Below, piece by piece: positions 1-5,957 of a DNA stretch of 11,994 bases; position 1 is the stretch's first letter; every line of letters starts with the position of its first letter. A program made the position numbers and the translations under genes. Under the pieces are notes generated by a model. It was not told the DNA's origin and made no database searches. It saw only the letters and a list, made by a program, of their open reading frames with translations. Source of the stretch: JAKBCQ01 sp021807585. GTDB taxonomy: Bacteria > Planctomycetota > Planctomycetia > Isosphaerales > Isosphaeraceae. The stretch covers positions 1-11,994 of the forward strand of contig DAHWFG010000216.1 in the NCBI GenBank assembly GCA_027325115.1, in the 5' to 3' direction.

Positions 1-1
1 C

Positions 2-175
2 GCGGGCAATAACGCCGGCGCCAACGACGAGATCTTTTCGTACCATCCCAACGGCGCCAATGTTCTTTTCGGCGACGGTCACGTGCAATTTCTTCAAGAA
101 ACCGCGAGTCCGTTGATCCTCCGCAAGCTCGTCAGCGCCGCGGGAAGAGAGGTTCTTTCGAGCAGCGATTTCTAA
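2..175 (+). CDS. DUF1559 (H-X9-DG) protein, C-terminal end only
   Basis: The window opens inside this gene; the 57 codons before the TAA at 173-175 are visible. The family signature is seen directly: His15 of the visible part, nine residues, then Asp25-Gly26, within SYHPNGANVLFGDGHVQFL. This is the 'prepilin-type processing-associated H-X9-DG' motif that closes DUF1559 proteins. Family members usually carry an N-terminal type IV pilin-like methylation segment and are present in tens to hundreds of copies per planctomycete genome. They are presumed to be exported pseudopilin-like proteins, and their exact role is unknown. The N-terminus, start codon and length lie outside the window. A strong hairpin terminator follows 21 bp after the stop, so the gene ends its transcription unit and is not joined to the next gene. 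The family call is firm; function is open. Confidence 0.9.
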   Translation, partial: AGNNAGANDEIFSYHPNGANVLFGDGHVQFLQETASPLILRKLVSAAGREVLSSSDF

Positions 176-196
176 ACGTGAGAATATGGTTCTTCG

Positions 197-235
197 ACTC
201 GCGGGCGGAAAATCGCACTCCCCCGCGAGTTTTCT
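197..235 (+). terminator. Rho-independent terminator after the DUF1559 gene
   Basis: A perfect 9-bp inverted repeat, ACTCGCGGG at 197-205 and CCCGCGAGT at 222-230, encloses a 16-nt loop. The T-rich run TTTCTGTTT follows directly. It lies 21 bp after the DUF1559 stop codon, in the right place and orientation to end that transcript. A further direct copy of ACTCGCGGGC lies at 301-310 with no partner arm. Confidence 0.8.
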
Positions 236-363
236 GTTTCCTTCGTGCTTGAATTTGAGCGTGAATCGCTTCCTTGTGCATGATTCGGGGTGCCGGCCGA
301 ACTCGCGGGCTACGCACGTGCATGAAGCCGCGCGAAAAGGTCCGATCCGTCGTTGGATTTTCG

Positions 364-392
364 TTGATCGTCGTGGATCGGGCCGATATAGT
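364..392 (+). promoter_or_regulatory. Candidate sigma70-type promoter for the PSCyt2/PSD1 gene
   Basis: TTGATC (364-369) and TATAGT (387-392) are separated by exactly 17 bp. They match the sigma70 consensus at 4/6 and 5/6 positions. It is the best -35/-10 pair seen between the upstream terminator and the next start codon. It would give a leader of roughly 90 nt before the ATG at 493. Planctomycete promoters are poorly characterised, so this is pattern matching only. Confidence 0.4.
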
Positions 393-492
393 TACCGTAT
401 GATGATCGGCCTCAGGATTGGGAGGTTCGATCGTTTCCCCCCGATGTTTTGAATCAAACCGGCCTCGTTTCTTGATTATTGAGGTTTCGCCG

Positions 493-2826
493 ATGAGCTC
501 GACCGCTCGCGCCGGCGTGAGGATCTTAAGCCGCATCGCTTGCGGCGTGTTGGTCTGGGCTTCAATCGGGTCGATTACCTTGCGTCTTCGAGCCGCCGAC
601 TCGGTTCCGGCGGTTCAAGAGCCTGTTTGGACGAGCGAGCAGCGATCGCATTGGTCGTTTATTCCTCCCGTTCGGCCCGAGGTTCCTCGCGTTCAAAATC
701 GAGCGTGGGTGCGTAATCCAATCGATGCGTTCATATTGAGCGATCTGGAATCGGTCGATCTTAGGCCGGCCTCTGAAGCCGATCGGCGCACTCTGATTCG
801 CCGCGTGACGTTCGATTTAACGGGCTTGCCGCCGACTCCCGCCGAGGTTGAAGCGTTTCTCGCCGACGGCCGCGCCGACGCTTACGAACGGCTCGTCGAT
901 CGTCTGCTCGCGAGCCCGCGCTACGGCGAACGCTGGGCGCGGTTTTGGCTCGATCTGGCTCGTTACGCCGAAAGCGACGGATTCAAAAGCGATCTCCCCA
1001 GGCCCGACGCGTGGCGCTATCGCGACTGGGTGATCGAGGCGTTTAATGAAGACATGCCTTATGATCGCTTCGTTCAGCTCCAATTGGCGGGCGACGAGAT
1101 CGCTCCCGGCGATCCCGGGGCGTTCATCGCCACGGGGTTCAACCGCAATTGGCCATATGAGGATAACAACAAGTTCCCCGGATTGAACCGGCAGCTCATC
1201 CTCGACGACATGACCGACACGACCGGGGCGGTGTTTCTCGGTTTGACGATCGCGTGTGCGCGGTGTCATGATCATAAGTTTGATGCGATTAGTCAGAAGG
1301 ATTATTATCGGTTCGAGGCGATGTTCGCGGGCGTCGAGGCGAAGGACGATTATTCGATCGCGTCTCCCGAGGAGAAGGCGATGCACGCTTCGGTTTCGGC
1401 CGAGAACGAGGCGCGACTTTCCCTGGCTCGGAAAGCGGTCGATTCGATCGAGCGAACATACAAGCTTAAGTTATTGAAAGACAAGCTCGCCAAGCTTCCC
1501 GCCGACGTGCGCAAGGCGCTCGAGACCGATCCCGAGGAACGGTCGGCCTTTCAGGAAGATTTGCTCGTCAAGAACGCGAACATGATGTCGGTCGAGCCGA
1601 AGGCGATCGCCGCGGTGATGTCCGATTCGGACCGCAAGTTATGGACCGAACGGCGTAAGGAGATGGAATCGGTTCGAAAGGAGGCGCCGGAGCGGTTGCC
1701 GACGGCGATCGGCATGACCGAACCCGGCGGCGAACCCGCCGCGGTCCACTTGCTGTTCAAAGGCAATTTGCTCAACCCCGGCGAAGTCGTTCCTCCCGGA
1801 TTTCTCTCGGTTCTTTCCGCGGGAAGTTCCGATTTAAAGGTGTCGGAATGTGTTAAAGATCAGCAAGAGAAATCGGCGTCGACCGAATCCGAGCGTAAGA
1901 GTTCGGGACGCAGGCGGGCGCTCGCCGAATGGCTTACGCGACGCGACAATCCGCTGACGGCGCGGGTGATCGTCAATCGGATTTGGCAGAATCACTTCGG
2001 CAGGGGGATCGTGGCGACCGCGAGCGATTTTGGAACGCAGGGCGCCGAGCCGACGCATCCCGAGCTGCTCGATTGGCTCGCGACCGAACTGATCGCGCGC
2101 GGTTATCGGTTCAAGGCGATGCATCGGTTGATGGTAACGAGCGCGACATATCGGCAATCGTCGGTCGGTTCTCCGAAGACGGTTCAGGACGATCCCGACA
2201 ACACGCTGTTCGGCCGGATGAATCGTCGGCGGATCGAGGCCGAGGCGGTGCGGGACGCGATCTTGGCGGTTTCGGGCGAGCTTGATCTGCGGATCGGCGG
2301 GCCGAGCGTTTATCCCGAACTGCCCGCGGGTATCAATCCGCGAGGGGGCTGGAAGGCTTCGACGAGCGAGGCCGATCGTAATCGCAGAAGTGTTTATGTG
2401 TTTGCGAAACGGAATCTCAAATTGCCGCTTTTCGACGCCTTCGATTCTCCCGATACGAATGTGACGTGTCCCGAGCGGCTGACGAGCGTGAACGCTCCGC
2501 AGGCTCTCATGCTGCTGAATTCGGATTGGACGTTCGACCAGGCGCGGGGGTTGAGTGATCGCGTCGTGCGCGAACGCGGCGCCCGGGCGACCGATCAAGA
2601 ATTGATCGAAACGGTTTATGAATACACGTTTAGCCGAAAGCCGAACGCGAGCGAACTCGATCGAGCGATCGCGTTTTTGAAGCGAGATCACGATCTTGTT
2701 GCGAGCGAGAAGAAGACGACCGGAGACGACGGCGTACCCGCGGGTTTTGATCGTTCGCGAGCCGCGGCTCTCGCCGATCTATGCCACGCGATCATCAATT
2801 TAAATGAATTTGTTTTCGTCGATTGA
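493..2826 (+). CDS. PSCyt2/PSD1 (DUF1549-DUF1553) exported protein with CxxCH heme motif
   Basis: A 777-residue protein. The ATG at 493 is preferred over the more upstream ATG at 418 because GAGG (481-484) sits 8 nt before it and it begins a plausible signal sequence: basic residues, then a hydrophobic stretch at about 10-32, ending in an Ala-rich cleavage region (RAADS). The PSCyt2 (DUF1549) domain spans about residues 60-270, with the hallmark stretches RRVTFDLTGLPPTPAEVEAF, SPRYGERWARFWLDLARYAE and CARCHDHKFD. Cys255-x-x-Cys258-His259 is a c-type heme attachment motif. A linker of about 200 residues ends in VHLLFKGNLLNPGEVVPPGF, which is conserved in the family. The PSD1 (DUF1553) domain spans about 475-750 (NPLTARVIVNRIWQNHFGRG), and the protein closes with the typical NLNEFVFVD tail. 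No N-terminal PSCyt1 domain is present. The family is planctomycete-typical, is presumed periplasmic and has no proven reaction. It is paired with the DUF1501 gene 102 bp downstream, as is common. Confidence 0.93.
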   Translation: MSSTARAGVRILSRIACGVLVWASIGSITLRLRAADSVPAVQEPVWTSEQRSHWSFIPPVRPEVPRVQNRAWVRNPIDAFILSDLESVDLRPASEADRRTLIRRVTFDLTGLPPTPAEVEAFLADGRADAYERLVDRLLASPRYGERWARFWLDLARYAESDGFKSDLPRPDAWRYRDWVIEAFNEDMPYDRFVQLQLAGDEIAPGDPGAFIATGFNRNWPYEDNNKFPGLNRQLILDDMTDTTGAVFLGLTIACARCHDHKFDAISQKDYYRFEAMFAGVEAKDDYSIASPEEKAMHASVSAENEARLSLARKAVDSIERTYKLKLLKDKLAKLPADVRKALETDPEERSAFQEDLLVKNANMMSVEPKAIAAVMSDSDRKLWTERRKEMESVRKEAPERLPTAIGMTEPGGEPAAVHLLFKGNLLNPGEVVPPGFLSVLSAGSSDLKVSECVKDQQEKSASTESERKSSGRRRALAEWLTRRDNPLTARVIVNRIWQNHFGRGIVATASDFGTQGAEPTHPELLDWLATELIARGYRFKAMHRLMVTSATYRQSSVGSPKTVQDDPDNTLFGRMNRRRIEAEAVRDAILAVSGELDLRIGGPSVYPELPAGINPRGGWKASTSEADRNRRSVYVFAKRNLKLPLFDAFDSPDTNVTCPERLTSVNAPQALMLLNSDWTFDQARGLSDRVVRERGARATDQELIETVYEYTFSRKPNASELDRAIAFLKRDHDLVASEKKTTGDDGVPAGFDRSRAAALADLCHAIINLNEFVFVD

Positions 2827-2861
2827 CGATTCGCCGCGATTGATCGAGAAAACCGCGGTGA

Positions 2862-2891
2862 TTGATCCTTGTATCGATTGATGATTATATT
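2862..2891 (+). promoter_or_regulatory. Candidate promoter between the PSD1 and DUF1501 genes
   Basis: TTGATC (2862-2867) and TATATT (2886-2891) are 18 bp apart, within a locally AT-rich stretch about 38 bp before the DUF1501 start. The -35 hexamer is the same word as in the candidate at 364-369. GATTGATC occurs at 2838-2845 and 2860-2867, with the variant GATTGATG at 2876-2883 and the palindrome ACCGCGGT at 2852-2859 between them. No terminator is seen in the gap, so read-through from the upstream gene plus an internal promoter is the simplest reading. Confidence 0.3.
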
Positions 2892-2928
2892 ATTGTAGGC
2901 GAATGGGCGGTTTCGAGGGGGATCGAGC

Positions 2929-4374
2929 ATGAGCATACCGCACGTCGATTGGGTTTCGAGCCGGCGCGAGTTTTTGGAGCGATGCGGTCTCGGTTTCGGC
3001 GGGCTCGCGCTCGCGGCTCTTTTGGCCGACGACGGCGTGATTTCATCGGCTCGGGGCGAAGTTCCCGCGATCGACCCGCTTCGTCCGCTTGCGGCTCGCG
3101 CGTCGCACTTCGCTCCTAAAGCGAAGAGTTGTATTTTTCTGTTTATGGAAGGCGGGCCGAGCCATATCGATCTTTTCGATCCCAAGCCCGAGCTCACGAA
3201 GAACGCCGGCAAACCGTTGCCGGCGAGTTTCGGCAAGGTGTTCACGCCGATGGGGGTGGGAGGAAACACGCTCCTCGCCAGCAAACGGACGTTCAAGCAA
3301 TTCGGCGAAAGCGGAACATGGGTTTCGGATTGGTATCCAAACATCGCCGAGATTGTTGATGAAATCGCGGTCGTCCGGTCGTGCACCGCGGACGGCCTCA
3401 ATCATGTGGGCAGCGTGTGCCAGATGAACACGGGGAGCATTTTAGCGGGGCGGCCGAGCCTGGGATCGTGGGTGACTTACGGCCTGGGGACCGTCAATCA
3501 AAACCTTCCCGCGTTTGTGGTGATGAACGACGCCGCCGAGCCCGTGGGAGGGCCGAGGAATTGGGGAAACGGCTGGCTTCCGGCGACGTTCCAGGGAACT
3601 CCCTTCCGCCGCGACGGCGCGCCGATTCTGCACCTTGAGCCCCCCCGGGGGGTGACCGACGCTCGGCAGCGCGCCAAGCTCGATCTCGTCACCGATCTCG
3701 ATCGCGCGCACTCACAAGCACGTCCTGATGACACGAGGCTCGCTGCACGGATCGCGGCTTACGAACTGGCGTATCGGATGCAGGCCGAGGCGCCCGAGGC
3801 GGTCGATCTGGCGGGCGAATCCGCCGAAACAAAGCGGCTTTACGGCTTCGACGACCCGCGCTGTAAAGACTTTTCGGCGATGTGCCTGAGGGCTCGCCGG
3901 CTCGTCGAACGGGGCGTTCGGTTCGTCCAGTTATATTGCGGGTCGGGAAGCCAATGGGACGCGCACCGCGATATCGAGGGGAATCACTCCAAACTGTGCG
4001 CACGGAGCGATCGACCCGTCGCGGGATTGATCAAAGATCTCAAACGCCGCGGCCTGCTCGATTCGACGCTCGTCGTTTGGGGAGGAGAATTCGGCCGCAC
4101 GCCGATGAGCGAAAAGAGCGACGGTCGCGATCACAATCCGTACGGATTCACCGTTTGGTTCGCGGGAGGAGGAGTTAAAGGGGGGCTGACGTTCGGCTCG
4201 ACCGACGAATTCGGCCTCCGAGCCGTTGAAAATAAAGTGCATGTTCACGATTTGCACGCGACGATGCTGCATGCGATGGGGCTCGATCATCTCAAATTGA
4301 CGTTCCCGCGCGACGGTCGCGACGAGCGCTTGACGATCAACGGCGGCCGCGTGATCCGCGACATCATCGCGTGA
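2929..4374 (+). CDS. DUF1501 family protein, Tat-exported
   Basis: A 481-residue protein, the usual length for the family. The ATG at 2929 follows a strong Shine-Dalgarno sequence, GAGGGGGA (2915-2922), 6 nt away. The N-terminus is a textbook twin-arginine signal: Ser11-Arg12-Arg13-Glu-Phe-Leu, then the hydrophobic stretch GLGFGGLALAALLA, so folded export by the Tat pathway is expected. Family hallmarks follow in order: FLFMEGGPSHIDLFDPKP from about residue 70, the GGEFGRTP block at about 385-392, DHNPYGF around His402, GGGVKGG, and the HDLHATMLHAMGLDH block near 440-455. DUF1501 proteins belong to the alkaline phosphatase/sulfatase-like superfamily by fold, but no activity is established and the classical sulfatase Cys-x-Pro-x-Arg site is not seen. 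The gene sits directly behind the PSCyt2/PSD1 gene, and this two-gene arrangement recurs throughout planctomycetes, which implies a shared extracytoplasmic task. Confidence 0.93.
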   Translation: MSIPHVDWVSSRREFLERCGLGFGGLALAALLADDGVISSARGEVPAIDPLRPLAARASHFAPKAKSCIFLFMEGGPSHIDLFDPKPELTKNAGKPLPASFGKVFTPMGVGGNTLLASKRTFKQFGESGTWVSDWYPNIAEIVDEIAVVRSCTADGLNHVGSVCQMNTGSILAGRPSLGSWVTYGLGTVNQNLPAFVVMNDAAEPVGGPRNWGNGWLPATFQGTPFRRDGAPILHLEPPRGVTDARQRAKLDLVTDLDRAHSQARPDDTRLAARIAAYELAYRMQAEAPEAVDLAGESAETKRLYGFDDPRCKDFSAMCLRARRLVERGVRFVQLYCGSGSQWDAHRDIEGNHSKLCARSDRPVAGLIKDLKRRGLLDSTLVVWGGEFGRTPMSEKSDGRDHNPYGFTVWFAGGGVKGGLTFGSTDEFGLRAVENKVHVHDLHATMLHAMGLDHLKLTFPRDGRDERLTINGGRVIRDIIA

Positions 4375-4441
4375 TGCTCGGCCCGATCGCCGATCATAAT
4401 CTTGTATCGTCGCGCAAGAACGTATATGTGTGAATGCATAA

Positions 4442-5059
4442 TCATCGGTTGATCGATTTGTCGCCGTCGGCCTTGGCGGCGAGCGAAGGCGCGGTGAGAT
4501 AGCACGTCAGCCGTTTAACGGGAACGGGCTCGTCGTCGGCGGCGGGAGTGAGCCTGACGCTTCGGTGCGCCGATTTGACGGGGCGATCTTTTTCCCTGAT
4601 CGTGATGTCGAACGAACAGTTACGGTCGGCGCTTGAAGTTTCGACGACGAGCGGAGGAAGAGTAATCGATTCTTTATGCACTTTGGTACGGTAGGTGATC
4701 GGTTTGAATCGGCACGCGGGATGGCCGGGCTTAATTTCGATTTGGCAGCCGTTATCGCTCATCCCGCTCACTCGCAATTCGAGCCGAACGTGATTGACGA
4801 TTTTGGTCGGTTTGGCCGCGGGTTTATCGGCCTTGGATTGGTGATCGTCGGGTTTGGCCGAGTCGTCGGGTTTGGCATCGCCTTGGGATTGAGAGACGGG
4901 ATCGGCGGTTTTGGGAGCGACCGCAGCGCCGTCGGTAGCGGGTTTTTCGATCGGCGGGGGTTCGTCGTCGGTCGCCGCGGCGATTCCGATCCAGGTCGCC
5001 CCGGTGAACGCCGAGACGATCGTCGCCGCGATCGCGAGCTTCCAAAATCGGCTTGGCAT
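4442..5059 (-). CDS. Hypothetical exported or anchored four-cysteine protein
   Basis: A 205-residue protein of no family I recognise. The frame stays open upstream to 5185, but the ATG at 5059 is chosen because AAGGAG (complement of 5069-5074) lies 9 nt ahead and it opens directly into a signal sequence or anchor, MPSRFWKLAIAATIVSAFTG. A low-complexity linker at about 31-86 is rich in Pro, Asp, Lys and Ala, with AKPDD twice. The C-terminal domain (about 87-190) alternates polar and hydrophobic residues like a beta sandwich. It carries four cysteines at 105, 116, 148 and 186, a number that would allow two disulfides outside the cytoplasm. The layout resembles a surface or periplasmic binding domain on a flexible stalk. 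The gene converges on the DUF1501 gene with 67 bp between their stops and is transcribed alone. The reading frame is likely real; function is unknown. Confidence 0.72.
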   Translation of the reverse strand: MPSRFWKLAIAATIVSAFTGATWIGIAAATDDEPPPIEKPATDGAAVAPKTADPVSQSQGDAKPDDSAKPDDHQSKADKPAAKPTKIVNHVRLELRVSGMSDNGCQIEIKPGHPACRFKPITYRTKVHKESITLPPLVVETSSADRNCSFDITIREKDRPVKSAHRSVRLTPAADDEPVPVKRLTCYLTAPSLAAKADGDKSINR

Positions 5060-5092
5060 GGCTTCCCACTCCTTGGGATTGGATCGAGACCC

Positions 5093-5104
5093 GACCCGCG
5101 GGTC
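5093..5104. promoter_or_regulatory. 12-bp perfect palindrome upstream of the four-cysteine protein gene
   Basis: GACCCGCGGGTC reads the same on both strands and lies 34-45 bp upstream of the minus-strand start codon at 5059. That is an operator-like position. No -35/-10 pair was convincing nearby. In a sequence this GC-rich, short palindromes also arise by chance. Confidence 0.2.
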
Positions 5105-5328
5105 CCTCAAGTCGAATCGATCAAGTCGATTCCAATAGTCGCGGCGCGTCATTCCGTCGGCCCGCGAGCTCAAGATACCAGACAACCTTCGAACGTCGAC
5201 GCTTCGAGTGCGTCGGCGGGCGAAAGCTAACCCGAACCCGCGAAATCGACAAGGGCAAACGACGAGCCGAAACCCGCGGGAACGCCCGCGGCGATCAAAC
5301 CGCGAGAAAACAACGATCTTGCGACCGG

Positions 5329-5400
5329 TTGAAGAATAAAAATCGTAACATTAAGATAATATTACTTTTATTGTAATTATGTAATAACATGTGATTGTTT
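5329..5400 (+). promoter_or_regulatory. AT-rich palindromic island, candidate promoter/operator
   Basis: This is a sharply AT-rich patch in GC-rich DNA. It contains an 8/9-matched inverted repeat, GTAACATTA (5345-5353) and TAATATTAC (5357-5365), with a 3-bp centre. A second, overlapping one is ATTAC (5361-5365) with GTAAT (5373-5377), and a further GTAAT lies at 5381-5385. On the plus strand TTGAAG (5329-5334) and TAAGAT (5352-5357) are 17 bp apart, so the first inverted repeat would cover the -10 region. The first repeat is also followed by TTTTATT and could act as a weak terminator. A promoter here would give the TPR gene a leader of about 590 nt. Which direction it serves is not certain. 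Confidence 0.35.
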
Positions 5401-5580
5401 ATCGATATTGGGATCGCGGGGGAATTTGGTTGAGTCCTTGTCGCTTCGATCGGGTCGATCTCGAATGACCAAGGAGAGGCGTTTCGGCGCGACCGGGCGG
5501 CAAGACGCCGCGATCGCGGTGGAATTCGAGGTAAGGACAAAGCGATCGGCTCAGAGCTCGCTTGTGTCGGTTGAATCAGA

Positions 5581-5810
5581 ATCGAGCGAGCGTAATCGAA
5601 CCCGCGCCTCTCGCTCGATCCTGGAATGTCGAGTTCCGGCAACAGGGGGTGGATTTTTTTGGTTCCACCTCGTTACGATGCGTAGAGCACACGCGGTACA
5701 AGGATGTCGTCATGAAGGTCGGCGGGGCGAACGGCGTCGCCCGGCACGTGCTCGCAAGTCCTTCCTTTCAAGACGGCGTCTTTTCTCCGCGGATCGGTTT
5801 CATACCGATC
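5581..5810 (+). ncRNA. Possible structured leader RNA (series of hairpins)
   Basis: Four perfect inverted repeats occur within 230 bp. They are ATCGAGCGAG/CTCGCTCGAT (5581-5590/5610-5619), GGTGGA/TCCACC around a loop starting with seven T (5648-5653/5664-5669), GGGCGA/TCGCCC (5725-5730/5737-5742) and GATCGGT/ACCGATC with a 5-nt loop (5792-5798/5804-5810). They lie between the AT-rich island and the TPR start codon, so they would form part of a long 5' leader or a separate small RNA. No known riboswitch class was recognised. GC-rich DNA full of GATCG words yields chance hairpins, and part of the region may be coding, so this is a candidate only. Confidence 0.2.
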
Positions 5811-5921
5811 GACGACCGTGATTTTCACCCGTTCACCTGGAGGGTGTTCCAGCGTCATGTTAGGTCGGTTCGTCGCGGTTTCGCCTGGATGGCGAGCGTC
5901 GGCGATCGCCACACGGCTTAA
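5712..5921 (+). CDS. Small ORF candidate upstream of the TPR gene
   Basis: A 69-codon frame starts at ATG 5712, with AAGGA at 5700-5704 placed 7 nt before it. It ends with TAA 36 bp before the TPR start codon, so it could be a leader peptide or small first gene of the same transcript. The predicted product is basic and aromatic-rich (for example FTWRVFQRHVRSVRRGFAWM) with no signal sequence and no domain I recognise. The opposite strand is also open in the mirrored phase (5673-5858, 61 codons, ATG start, no Shine-Dalgarno sequence) and has equally believable codon use. The hairpins at 5725-5742 and 5792-5810 fall inside this frame, so coding and structural readings compete here. Confidence 0.22.
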   Translation: MKVGGANGVARHVLASPSFQDGVFSPRIGFIPIDDRDFHPFTWRVFQRHVRSVRRGFAWMASVGDRHTA

Positions 5922-5957
5922 CGTGGCTTCGGCCCCGAGCGCAAGGAGAATAGCCCG

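Larger units (their letters stand above)
176..492. other. Intergenic region between DUF1559 and PSCyt2/PSD1 genes
   Basis: This 317-bp gap separates two same-direction genes. It holds the terminator at 197-235, a promoter candidate at 364-392 and the Shine-Dalgarno sequence GAGG at 481-484. An 88-codon open frame at 186-452 overlaps the terminator hairpin, has no ribosome binding site and resembles nothing, so it is not called. The word GTGCATGA occurs twice (about 276 and 319), and ACTCGCGGGC occurs at 197 and 301. Nothing else was seen. Confidence 0.6.
5060..5957. other. Long divergent intergenic region before the TPR gene
   Basis: The 898-bp gap separates the minus-strand gene ending its 5' side at 5059 from the TPR gene starting at 5958. 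From left to right it holds: the Shine-Dalgarno sequence and palindrome of the left gene; a perfect GC hairpin (CCGCGGG 5274-5280, loop AACG, CCCGCGG 5285-5291); a sharply AT-rich palindromic island at 5329-5400; a series of hairpins at 5581-5810; a weak small ORF at 5712-5921; and the Shine-Dalgarno sequence AAGGAG at 5943-5948. Several overlapping open frames cross the region on both strands, but none has family features I recognise. The gap is much longer than the others in the window. Confidence 0.6.

Noticed and set aside
418..492. Upstream ATG (418) extending the PSCyt2/PSD1 protein by 25 residues
   Set aside because: The extension has no ribosome binding site and would bury the signal sequence. 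The ATG at 493 has GAGG 8 nt upstream.
1255..1325. Local patch of T-ending codons around the CxxCH motif, suggesting recombination
   Set aside because: The protein is fully typical of the family across the patch, and similar short swings in codon use occur elsewhere in the window.
1834..2691. 285-codon open frame on the minus strand inside the PSD1 gene
   Set aside because: It is the antisense shadow of a well-conserved domain. It is rich in Arg, His and Ile, as mirror frames of this codon usage are, and has no recognisable domain.
4375..4441. Bidirectional terminator between the convergent genes
   Set aside because: Only 4-bp stems (CTTG/CAAG, TATG/CATA) without T-runs are present, too weak to call.
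5060..5185. Upstream start (5185) for the minus-strand four-cysteine protein
   Set aside because: The extra 42 residues are polar and precede the signal sequence. AAGGAG at 5069-5074 points to the start at 5059.
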